Source of the DNA: Bacteroidia bacterium
GTDB taxonomy: Bacteria > Bacteroidota > Bacteroidia > NS11-12g > UBA9320
Assembly (NCBI GenBank): GCA_016779945.1
Contig: JADHMR010000011.1
Coordinates: forward strand, 1-34,396
DNA length: 34,396 nucleotides
Direction: 5' to 3'
Shown: one piece after another, positions 7,727 to 15,145 of the stretch
How the letters are laid out: every line of letters starts with the position of its first letter
Position numbering within the stretch: the first letter of the stretch is position 1
Translations under genes and position numbers: made by a program
Notes under the pieces: model-generated
Seen by the model: the letters and a program-made list of their open reading frames with translations, nothing else
Told to the model about the DNA's origin: nothing
Database searches by the model: none

Positions 7727-8287
7727 ATGAGTAAAATTTTAATAAATAGTTTTTTAATGATTAGTTTTTTTGCACATTCTCAAACTCATAGTATTGATGA
7801 ATTAGTCTTAAATTTATCTGATGATGCTAGTGTTTCAGATTTTTATGCAAATACTTTTTATAACGCTTATGATTCTGTTAATATAAGTTGGCAAATAATT
7901 GAAAGCGAAATGCCTGATCAATGGAGTTTTTCTAATTGTTTCCCAAATTGTTATAATCCTGGTGTTCTTAGTGGTGAAAGTAGTTTTCTGCCAAACACCC
8001 AACAGTATTTAAATTGTCATTTTTACCCGAACAATACATCTGGAACAGGGGTTGTCAAAATGGAAATAACAACTAATAGTCAATTTATTGATACTGTTAC
8101 ATGGATTGGTGTCGCTAATTCAACAAGTGCAATTAGTGAATTTATTCAAAATCAGACAATCAATAATAATAATATTACGATTTATGATTTGTCTGGCAAA
8201 AAATTAGAAAGATTACATGAAAATAAGCTTAATATTATTGTAGATCAAAATGGTATTATTGAAAAATATTTTTATGTGAATGAATAA
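7727..8287 (+). CDS. Small secreted protein with variant C-terminal sorting tail
   Basis: 186 residues. A signal peptide is visible at 1-18 (MSKILINSFLMISFFAHSQ). The middle part (NISWQIIESEMPDQWSFSNC, then a second Cys in FPNCYN) resembles a beta-sandwich segment seen in secreted Bacteroidota proteins: Trp, then 'P..W....C...C'. The last 38 residues (ITIYDLSGKKLERLHENKL, then DQNGIIEKYFYVNE) keep the IYDLSGK core of type A sorting domains and the acidic/basic ending of the tails at 1498 and 15146. No enzyme motif was seen. It is likely exported by T9SS. The gene stands alone between gaps of about 200 and 250 bp. Confidence 0.75.
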   Translation: MSKILINSFLMISFFAHSQTHSIDELVLNLSDDASVSDFYANTFYNAYDSVNISWQIIESEMPDQWSFSNCFPNCYNPGVLSGESSFLPNTQQYLNCHFYPNNTSGTGVVKMEITTNSQFIDTVTWIGVANSTSAISEFIQNQTINNNNITIYDLSGKKLERLHENKLNIIVDQNGIIEKYFYVNE

Positions 8288-8536
8288 GAACGTATTTTAA
8301 TTATTTTGCATCTGCTTTTCATTTATCAATCATTATTTTTTTGTTAGTTCACAATCAAAAAGCAGAATTGAATTAAAATATGTTACCTTTATAAGTGAAA
8401 TATAACTCAAAACAAGTTCAATTATTTGATATTGATTAGTCTGTTGCTAATGTTGGTTAGGATACTAATACATACTTAAGGCGACAGATGAAAACTATTA
8501 TAACCTGAACAATTGTTTCAAATATGATACAAAACA

Positions 8537-9508
8537 ATGAAAACTATACTAATCATTTTTATTGCATTACTTTCTAACTTCTGCTACTCGCAAGTTGATG
8601 TTAATCTAATTTTGAATCATCAGTATAATGGAGAACAATTTATGTATTCTCAAAATTATCAAGATGAAAATGGAAACGTTATTAATATTTCTCGATTACA
8701 ATATTATATTTCCTCAATAGAGTTAACTGATAATTCAGAACTAAACATCCCACTCTCTGATGTATACGTTTTAGCTAATGGAAATGTAAGCAACTATTCT
8801 CTTGGAAGTTTTGATGTTAGTAGTGTTAGCAAACTCGAGTTTGATTTAGGGGTTGATTACACTACTAATCATGGAAATAGTAATAATTACCCGTCAGATC
8901 ACCCTCTAGGGCCACAGTCACCCTTAATGGATTGGGGTTGGCCAGCAGGATATTTTTTCCTTGTAATAGATGGTACAATTGATGACAACGGTGACGGAAT
9001 TCCCAACAAACAGTTTCAACTTCGTTCTCTTGGAGATATAATGCTTCAAAATGTTGATTACCTTAATGGTGCTTATGAGAGTTTAAATAATTCTATCAAT
9101 CTTGCATTAAATGTAAATATTGAAAAATGGTTAAGTGGAATTGATTTAATAAATGTTGGGATTGACCACAGTAGTAGTGGTAACAATCTGAGCATGTGTA
9201 ACAACACAATAAACAATCAAGTTTTTCAAACTATTAATCCTGCTAGTACAGATTATTTTAATAATGTTATTGATATAACTACAGATTATAATATTAGCTA
9301 TGCTCCGACAATAAATTATAAGTTAAATAATAACCTTGATTTTAACTTGAAAATATTTAACTCTATTGGTCAATTGGTTTTAAAAACAGATAATGTTGGT
9401 TTTGAAGGTAATTATTTCATAAGAAAGGAGCTTAAAAACGGAAACTATTTTGCTGTATTTTACAATGACCAATTTAATTACAAGCATAAATTTACTGTCA
9501 TAAGATAA
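8537..9508 (+). CDS. MbnP-family (copper-associated) protein with T9SS type A tail
   Basis: 323 residues with a signal peptide at 1-19. The MbnP-type pattern is clear: ISRLQYYISSIEL (51-63), YPSDHPLG (118-125) and MDWGWPAGYFFLVIDG (131-146, with W133 and W135). The typical His of the later 'F.fHLG' motif is replaced (FQLRSLGD, 160-167). The C-terminal 70 residues form a type A sorting domain (LKIFNSIGQLVLKT, NGNYFAVFYN). In studied MbnP proteins a tryptophan is oxidised to kynurenine by the partner di-haem enzyme MbnH and takes part in copper binding. The gene for such an enzyme follows after two bases. A role in copper handling outside the cytoplasm is therefore likely, though the altered His may affect metal binding. 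Confidence 0.82.
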   Translation: MKTILIIFIALLSNFCYSQVDVNLILNHQYNGEQFMYSQNYQDENGNVINISRLQYYISSIELTDNSELNIPLSDVYVLANGNVSNYSLGSFDVSSVSKLEFDLGVDYTTNHGNSNNYPSDHPLGPQSPLMDWGWPAGYFFLVIDGTIDDNGDGIPNKQFQLRSLGDIMLQNVDYLNGAYESLNNSINLALNVNIEKWLSGIDLINVGIDHSSSGNNLSMCNNTINNQVFQTINPASTDYFNNVIDITTDYNISYAPTINYKLNNNLDFNLKIFNSIGQLVLKTDNVGFEGNYFIRKELKNGNYFAVFYNDQFNYKHKFTVIR

Positions 9509-9510
9509 AA

Positions 9511-10479
9511 ATGAACATTAAAAATTTCATTTTTATTTTGTTATTCGTAACAATTTATTCTTTCACAAAAATTGAAATTTATAAACCTAATCACTTTCCA
9601 GAGCCATTTATTCCAGAACAAAATCAATTGACTGAGGATAGAATTAAATTAGGTAAAAAACTATTTTTTGATCCTATTTTAAGTAGAGACTCTACCATAT
9701 CGTGCTCAACATGTCATAATCCGCGTTTTGCTTTTACTGACAGAAAAGAAAAGGCGGTCGGAATAAAAGGTAATGTAGTTAATCGAAATACACCAACTTT
9801 AACAAATGTTGCATATAACAATTCATTTATGTTAGATGGTGTTAATCCTTCTCTTGAAAATCAAGCGCTTGTTCCATTTCATGAAAAAAACGAATTTGAT
9901 CTTCATATTTTAATAGCATCCGATAGACTTTTAAATGATTCTGCTTATGTTGATTTATCAATGCGTGCATATGGTAAAAACCCAAGCCCTTATGTTATTA
10001 CTAGTGCTCTTGCTAATTTTCAAAGGACATTAATTAGTGGAAATTCAAAATATGACCAACATATTAATAATAATATAGTATTGACTGAGTCGGAAGCTAA
10101 GGGAAAAGATTTATTTTTTAATAAACTACATTGTACAGAATGTCATTCTGGTTTTAATTTTACAAATTATTCTCTAACTAATAATGGGTTATATGAATTT
10201 TATCCTGATTCAGGCCGAATTAGGCTTACTGGAGATATTAACGATAGAGCCGTATTTAAAGTTCCTACATTAAGAAATATTGAAGTTACATACCCGTATA
10301 TGCATGATGGAAGCATAAATACTTTGGAAAATGTAATTTATCATTATATGTCTGGGGGCAAGAATCATGAAAATAAACATGAAATTTTAAAGCCATTTTT
10401 TCTAAATACTGATGAAGTAAATAGTTTAATTTCATTTTTATATACTTTAACAGATACATCTTTTATAAACCAACAATAA
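9511..10479 (+). CDS. MbnH/MauG-like di-haem cytochrome c peroxidase family protein
   Basis: 322 residues with an N-terminal export signal of about 18 residues. Two c-type haem sites are visible: CSTCH (65-69) and CTECH (208-212). The first sits in a conserved context (DPILSRDSTISCSTCH, then AFTDRKEKAVGIKG, NRNTPTLTN, HEKNEFD). PYMHDGS near residue 269 supplies the distal region of the second haem. The length is typical of bacterial cytochrome c peroxidases and their MbnH relatives. The start lies two bases after the MbnP-like gene, so the pair is co-transcribed and the likely substrate is that protein, with H2O2-driven tryptophan oxidation. A plain peroxidase remains possible. It acts in the periplasm and needs the cytochrome c maturation system. 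Confidence 0.88.
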   Translation: MNIKNFIFILLFVTIYSFTKIEIYKPNHFPEPFIPEQNQLTEDRIKLGKKLFFDPILSRDSTISCSTCHNPRFAFTDRKEKAVGIKGNVVNRNTPTLTNVAYNNSFMLDGVNPSLENQALVPFHEKNEFDLHILIASDRLLNDSAYVDLSMRAYGKNPSPYVITSALANFQRTLISGNSKYDQHINNNIVLTESEAKGKDLFFNKLHCTECHSGFNFTNYSLTNNGLYEFYPDSGRIRLTGDINDRAVFKVPTLRNIEVTYPYMHDGSINTLENVIYHYMSGGKNHENKHEILKPFFLNTDEVNSLISFLYTLTDTSFINQQ

Positions 10480-10607
10480 AGCTCGAAATAAGAACCTAGC
10501 CTTACAAAAGCGCAATCTCAATATGAGAAAGTTCCCCATTTTTTTATTCTAATAAAGCTCATTTCTATTGAGTAAAAAAGCCTTGAACTCATAAGACAAA
10601 ACCACCA

Positions 10608-10663
10608 TTTTGTATAATATATCTTTAATAAAGTTATACAAAATAAATGATTTTGTATATTTG
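10608..10663 (+). promoter_or_regulatory. Three copies of TTTTGTATA with a Bacteroidota -7 element
   Basis: TTTTGTATAA (10608-10617) and its exact reverse complement TTATACAAAA (10634-10643) form a dyad, and a third copy, TTTTGTATA, follows at 10651-10659. The third copy overlaps TATATTTG (10656-10663), which fits the Bacteroidota -7 consensus TAnnTTTG. The ATG is 24 bp further on. The layout suggests a promoter covered by a repressor-type operator for the cupredoxin/fasciclin gene. No convincing -33 TTG was seen. Confidence 0.55.
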
Positions 10664-10686
10664 TCTATCATAATTACAATTTCATT

Positions 10687-12948
10687 ATGAAAAAGATATT
10701 TTTAATCATAACTGTTTTTTATTTAACCCTAGGGTTAAGAGCATATTCACAATGTGAGGCAGATCACCTGATTATTCTTAATAATTTTGAGTTTGTGCCT
10801 TCTGAACTTACTATTTCACCTGGCGAAACGGTTGCCTTTGTTAATATTGAGGGTGAACATACTCTTAACGGAATAACGAGTAGTGTAAGTGGTGAGCCAT
10901 TCAATAATCCGTTTGATATTTTTTTAGAACAAAGCACGGGAAATTCAGAAGGTGTATGTATGGGAATTATCAATTTCGATACAGTAGGAGTATTCAACTT
11001 CGATTGTAGCGTCGGTTACAATGCCGAAGCCGGTATGACTTTAACGATTACTGTTGATGCCTTTGATTTGAATGACTTAATGATAGACATGTATAATGTT
11101 CAACAAGTACCCATTTTTAATTCTTGGTATGTTTTTTCCTCTTTTACGGATACTTTTTTAACACAAAGTGCACCATGGACCATATTTGTTCCAGACAATG
11201 ATGCGGTTACTGAAATTTTAGAGTACATGAATTTGGGACAATTTGATGCGCTCAACATTCCTGATTTAACAGAAATCTTAGAATACCACATCGCTGAAGG
11301 AAGATGGTTAGCCGAAGATTTGTATAATGGCTTGCAGTTGCCTACAGCTCAAGGTCAATCCTTAAATATCGCTCAAAATGACCAAGGGACCTTTGTTAAT
11401 GGTTCTAAACTTATTTCAACTGATTTTGAGGCTTATAATGGGGTCGTACATATCATTGATTATTGTTTAGCTCCTCAAGGCATGCCAGAGGCTACCGTTA
11501 TGGAAATCATAAGACAGAGCGATAGTCACCAAATCTTAGAAGAAGCTATTATAGCCATTGGCTTAGACGATGAGTTGTCTGTACAAGCAACTATAGATAA
11601 CAGTATTTCTGGCCCTGGTCCTTGGACTGTTTTTGCTCCTACCGATGATGCTTTTGCAGTTCTTGCCAATGAATTAGGCATACCTGCTAGTGAGCTTTTG
11701 AATTCTCAATTTTTATCAAACATTGTCAATAATCACATTGTTAATTATGAAATTTTTGCTGAGGATATGTATTCTGGCAATGTTGCCAATACCTTACAAA
11801 ATGAGCAGATAGAATTTGAATACAGCGATAGTATTTTTTATGTTATCGGTGAACAAAATACCGTAGAAGTTAGCATACAAGATTTGTATGCCTACAATGG
11901 TGTTGTTCATGTTGTAGATGCGGTAATTTCTCCATTTATACCAAGCCTAGAAGGAACATGTGGGGTTTGGCGTTTAGTATTGCAATCTACCTTAAATTAT
12001 AGTTGGGCTGACTCAGAATTGTTATTATATAAAAACGATGAATTTATCGAATCGCTAACCGTATTTGACGGTGGTGCAGATAGAGTTTACGACTTTGGTG
12101 TAGATATTGGCGATGAAATAGATTTATATTTTATAGATGAAGGTGGATACACTCAATCCTATCAACTATACAATGCTGATTTAGAGTTAGTTGTCAATGC
12201 CACGTCTACACCACAATTTTATTCTTTACATAGCTATACAGATATTATTGCCTGTGAAGAATTTGATGAAGACTACTGCGGCAAGGTAAAAGTTCAAACT
12301 TTTAGTGATTATGGCGCAGGATGGTATGGTGGCGGTCTAGATGTTTACAGAAACGGAGCTTTTGACAAACAGATAGATATGCCGACAAGTTATGCTCAAA
12401 CTACCTTTATCAATACCAATTATAACGATACGTTAAACTTCGTTGTAGTCAACCCAGCTTTTGCTGATGAAACAGGTTATTTGATTTATGATACGAATGG
12501 TCAAATCATACATGATGAAAATGAAGACTTTGTTGCGCCTCAAAATAGCCCTGACTTATTATTTTGTGAACTTATTGTTCCCGATAAATCGTGGAATTGT
12601 TTAGAGGACGCTTGTGTTGAGTTGTCAGATGATACAGGTGATTTTTCTTCTCTTTCCGAGTGTCAAGAGCTTTGTGGAACCTCATCTATTGATAAAAATA
12701 TTATTGATTTAAGTATATATCCTAATCCATCTTCGGGTCTATTTAACATTCAATTTAACTCTGATGAAGTGGATGTGGAATTACTTGTGACTAATATATT
12801 AGGCAAAAAAGTGTACTCATCATCTTTAAACACACAAGAACAAAATAATATCTTATTAGACTTATCTAATTATCCCCATGGGATTTACAATCTTACTTTA
12901 AAAACAACTATGGAAATAAAAACTTATAAGCTTGTTTTTAGTAATTAA
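10687..12948 (+). CDS. Secreted cupredoxin-like/two-fasciclin-domain protein, T9SS type A
   Basis: 753 residues. The order is: signal peptide (1-22); cupredoxin-like domain (about 25-125: FEFVPSELTISPGETVAFVN, EHTLNG, FDCSVGYNAEAGM); FAS1 domain 1 (about 130-275: VFVPDNDAV, EYHIAEGRW, YNGVVHIID); FAS1 domain 2 (about 275-420: VFAPTDDAF, NHIVNYEIF, YNGVVHVVD); two beta-sandwich segments opening GTCGVWRLVLQS and YCGKVKVQTFSDYG; a Cys motif (WNCLEDACVE..SLSECQELC); and a type A sorting domain (LSIYPNPSSGLFNI). The expected copper His after Cys107 is Asn112 (C107, N112, M117; H58 kept), so a normal type 1 copper site is doubtful. FAS1 domains usually mediate adhesion, so a surface adhesin is likely. 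A terminator follows. Confidence 0.88.
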   Translation: MKKIFLIITVFYLTLGLRAYSQCEADHLIILNNFEFVPSELTISPGETVAFVNIEGEHTLNGITSSVSGEPFNNPFDIFLEQSTGNSEGVCMGIINFDTVGVFNFDCSVGYNAEAGMTLTITVDAFDLNDLMIDMYNVQQVPIFNSWYVFSSFTDTFLTQSAPWTIFVPDNDAVTEILEYMNLGQFDALNIPDLTEILEYHIAEGRWLAEDLYNGLQLPTAQGQSLNIAQNDQGTFVNGSKLISTDFEAYNGVVHIIDYCLAPQGMPEATVMEIIRQSDSHQILEEAIIAIGLDDELSVQATIDNSISGPGPWTVFAPTDDAFAVLANELGIPASELLNSQFLSNIVNNHIVNYEIFAEDMYSGNVANTLQNEQIEFEYSDSIFYVIGEQNTVEVSIQDLYAYNGVVHVVDAVISPFIPSLEGTCGVWRLVLQSTLNYSWADSELLLYKNDEFIESLTVFDGGADRVYDFGVDIGDEIDLYFIDEGGYTQSYQLYNADLELVVNATSTPQFYSLHSYTDIIACEEFDEDYCGKVKVQTFSDYGAGWYGGGLDVYRNGAFDKQIDMPTSYAQTTFINTNYNDTLNFVVVNPAFADETGYLIYDTNGQIIHDENEDFVAPQNSPDLLFCELIVPDKSWNCLEDACVELSDDTGDFSSLSECQELCGTSSIDKNIIDLSIYPNPSSGLFNIQFNSDEVDVELLVTNILGKKVYSSSLNTQEQNNILLDLSNYPHGIYNLTLKTTMEIKTYKLVFSN

Positions 12949-12974
12949 GTTTACGAAAGGGTTCGGTTAAGCCC

Positions 12975-13018
12975 AAAAAAGTGGAATTCAACACAACAAC
13001 TTGTTTTCCACTTTTTTT
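12975..13018. terminator. Bidirectional intrinsic terminator between convergent genes
   Basis: AAAAAAGTGGAA (12975-12986) pairs exactly with TTCCACTTTTTT (13006-13017) around a 19-base loop, with T-runs on both strands. It serves the fasciclin gene from the left and the HxlR gene from the right; the HxlR stop lies in the right arm. Confidence 0.8.
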
Positions 13019-13328
13019 ATAAATAATGCGCTCTTACCCAAGTATCAATCTTTTGAAACAATGGCATAAGGTCTTGACCCGCCTTTGTCAATTCATATTC
13101 TACTTTAGGAGGGACTTCCTTATAAACAGTTCTAATGATGAGTTTGTCTTCTTCCATTTGTCTTAAATGTTCTGTAAGTACTTTTCTAGAAATGCCTTCA
13201 ACTAGTGTAGCCAACTGCCCAAACCTCAAACTGCGATTTCTTAAATTATAAATTATAGCTAACTTCCATTTCCCTCCCAATTTGTCGGCAAATATGCTAG
13301 TAGGGCACAGTTCTTCTAATCCTTCCAT
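13017..13328 (-). CDS. HxlR-family transcriptional regulator
   Basis: 103 residues, almost entirely one winged helix-turn-helix: KLGGKWKLAIIYNL (16-29), RFGQLATLVEGISRKVLTEH (36-55), then KEVPPKVEYELTKAG (70-84). Cys8, in the LCPTS motif, sits where thiol-sensing members of the family (such as YodB and HypR of Bacillus subtilis) carry their reactive cysteine. The gene is divergent from the YceI-like and pirin genes across a 123-bp region with repeats, so it probably regulates them and itself, perhaps in response to oxidative or quinone stress. That signal is inference from family knowledge. The stop is embedded in the shared terminator. Confidence 0.9.
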   Translation of the reverse strand: MEGLEELCPTSIFADKLGGKWKLAIIYNLRNRSLRFGQLATLVEGISRKVLTEHLRQMEEDKLIIRTVYKEVPPKVEYELTKAGQDLMPLFQKIDTWVRAHYL

Positions 13329-13333
13329 ATCTA

Positions 13334-13421
13334 TAGTTACTTTATTGAAACTAGTTTTTGGTCAGTTACCCAATGGTAACAGTTACTTTACGTTACTATT
13401 ATTAGTTACTTTGCGAAACTA
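13334..13421. promoter_or_regulatory. Operator region between HxlR and YceI genes
   Basis: The perfect dyad GTTACC-CAAT-GGTAAC lies at 13365-13380. On its two sides are near-identical direct repeats, TAGTTACTTTATTGAAACTA (13334-13353) and TAGTTACTTTGCGAAACTA (13403-13421). GTTAC recurs five times in 88 bp. One repeat lies next to each gene's start region, as expected if one regulator binds both promoters. Confidence 0.6.
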
Positions 13422-13451
13422 AAAATATTAATTTATACAAACAAAACAATT

Positions 13452-14108
13452 ATGAAAAATTTAAGATCACCAAAATGTCAATGTGGCAAAACTAAAAATC
13501 CAAACGGAAATTGTGATGGTTCACACGCTAATTCCAAAAATAGCCTTTCGAAAATAGCCTTAGTTTTTGCACTGATTTTTTCTGCTTTTACCCTACAAAG
13601 TTTTACGTCTAGCGATAATGTTAAAGTAAAAAACAGTTCCATTGAATGGAAAGGAGAGAAGGTAGTGGGTTCACACGAGGGAACGATTGCTTTAAAATCT
13701 TCAGAACTTATTTTTAAAAACAACACACTAAAAGGCGGTAGCTTTGTGATTGATATGACTACGATAGCTTGTACCGATTTGACAGGGGAGTATAAAGGGA
13801 AGCTTGAAGGCCACCTAAAATCAGATGACTTCTTTTCTGTTTCTAATTTTCCAACTTCTAAATTAGTTATTACTAAAGCGTCTAAAAGCTCTAAAGACAG
13901 TTATAATGTAAGTGCTAATCTAACCGTTAAGGGAATCACTAAGAATATAAATTTTGTAGCACAGATTAAAGGCAATAAGTTAAGTGCCACGATTTTAGTC
14001 GATAGGACTCAATTTAACGTAAAGTATGGTTCAGGCAGTTTCTTTCAGAATCTTGGTGACAATATGATTTATGATGAATTTGAGATAAAAGTAAATTTAG
14101 AGATTTAA
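13452..14108 (+). CDS. CDGSH-motif plus membrane anchor plus YceI-domain protein
   Basis: 218 residues. Residues 9-25 (CQCGKTKNPNGNCDGSH) form a CDGSH-type 2Fe-2S motif with one more residue between the second and third Cys than in mitoNEET. Residues 33-51 (SKIALVFALIFSAFTLQSF) are a membrane segment or uncleaved signal. Residues 57-218 form a YceI lipocalin-like domain (SSIEWKGEKVVGSHEGTIAL, GGSFVIDMTTIACTDLTG, GHLKSDDFFSV, VKGITKNINF). YceI domains bind isoprenoid or quinone-like lipids in the periplasm. The topology would leave the Fe-S motif in the cytoplasm. No internal start lies between the two parts, so the fusion appears real. It is divergent from HxlR and followed by pirin. Confidence 0.85.
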   Translation: MKNLRSPKCQCGKTKNPNGNCDGSHANSKNSLSKIALVFALIFSAFTLQSFTSSDNVKVKNSSIEWKGEKVVGSHEGTIALKSSELIFKNNTLKGGSFVIDMTTIACTDLTGEYKGKLEGHLKSDDFFSVSNFPTSKLVITKASKSSKDSYNVSANLTVKGITKNINFVAQIKGNKLSATILVDRTQFNVKYGSGSFFQNLGDNMIYDEFEIKVNLEI

Positions 14109-14263
14109 TATACCTCTAAAAGTTAAGCCAAAGCTGACTGTATATGAGATAAACAATAAACCTAAAAAAATTGTATTTTTAACAAAGCGTTTAATAACCT
14201 TATCTAACAAGAAGAGCTTAGCATAATGGCTTAAAAAATATCGGAAAGGAAATATATTATAAA

Positions 14264-15136
14264 ATGAAAAGATTAGAATTTTTAAAGAAATCACTAGCAT
14301 CAGGAGTTGCCGCTATGGCAGCTCCTTTTGTCCTAAAGTCTAGCAACACTAAAGAGTCTACATTCAATAAACTGATTGAACAAGTTGGCTTTAACCATAT
14401 GCCAAATGATGAAATTAGTACAGAAAGCACTGTGCTGCATAAAGCAAATACTCGTGGTAGTGCTAACCACGGTTGGCTGAAGGTCAATCACACCTTTAGT
14501 TTTGCTAATTATCGCAACCCACAACGAATGAATTTTGGTGTATTGCGAGTGCTTAACGATGACACTATTGCTGGAGGACAGGGCTTTGGCACACATCCTC
14601 ACGACAATATGGAAATCATTACTATTCCACTTGAAGGCGACTTAAAACATAAGGATAATATGGGTAACGGCGCAATTATAAAGAATGGTGACGTACAGGT
14701 CATGAGTGCCGGAACAGGGATTACACACAGCGAGTTTAACGCCAATACAGACCAAGAAGTTAAGCTGCTACAGATTTGGTTGTTTCCAAACCAAAGAAAT
14801 GTTAAGCCGAGATACGATCAACTCTCTTTACAATCCATAAAAAAGGAAGATGCTTTTTATCAAATTTTATCGCCAAATAGCAACGACCAAGGGGTATGGA
14901 TTCATCAAAACGCTTGGTTTAGTTTAGGAGAATTTACAACTACTAAGCGGCTTAATTACGACTTAAAGTCCAATCAAAATGGTGTTTATGCTTTCATTAT
15001 AGAAGGTCAAGCGACTATTCAAAACCAAAAGCTAGACAAACGAGATGGTTTTGGCATTTGGAACACCGATTCTTTAACTATTACAGCAACTAAAGGGGCT
15101 AAAATATTATTGATGGAAGTGCCGATGTATTTATAG
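14264..15136 (+). CDS. Pirin-family protein with N-terminal Tat-like leader
   Basis: 290 residues. The double-cupin pirin fold is evident: GSANHGWLKVNHTFSFANY (66-84), FGTHPHDNMEIITIPLEG (108-125), QVMSAGTGITHSEFN (145-159). The four metal ligands of pirins are at H111, H113, H155 and E157. Some bacterial pirins have quercetinase activity or act as redox-linked cofactors. The first 45 residues are unusual: MKRLEFLKKSLASGVAAMAA resembles a Tat leader (KR.EFLKKS, then a weakly hydrophobic stretch), whereas most pirins are cytoplasmic. The gene lies 155 bp after the YceI-like gene, probably in the same HxlR-controlled unit. No clear signal was seen in the gap. Confidence 0.88.
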   Translation: MKRLEFLKKSLASGVAAMAAPFVLKSSNTKESTFNKLIEQVGFNHMPNDEISTESTVLHKANTRGSANHGWLKVNHTFSFANYRNPQRMNFGVLRVLNDDTIAGGQGFGTHPHDNMEIITIPLEGDLKHKDNMGNGAIIKNGDVQVMSAGTGITHSEFNANTDQEVKLLQIWLFPNQRNVKPRYDQLSLQSIKKEDAFYQILSPNSNDQGVWIHQNAWFSLGEFTTTKRLNYDLKSNQNGVYAFIIEGQATIQNQKLDKRDGFGIWNTDSLTITATKGAKILLMEVPMYL

Positions 15137-15145
15137 AACTGACAA

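Noticed and set aside
8311-8366. Hairpin TCTGCTTTT/AAAAGCAGA after the small secreted protein gene
   Set aside because: The stem is short, the loop is 39 bases, and no T-run follows, so terminator function is not supported.
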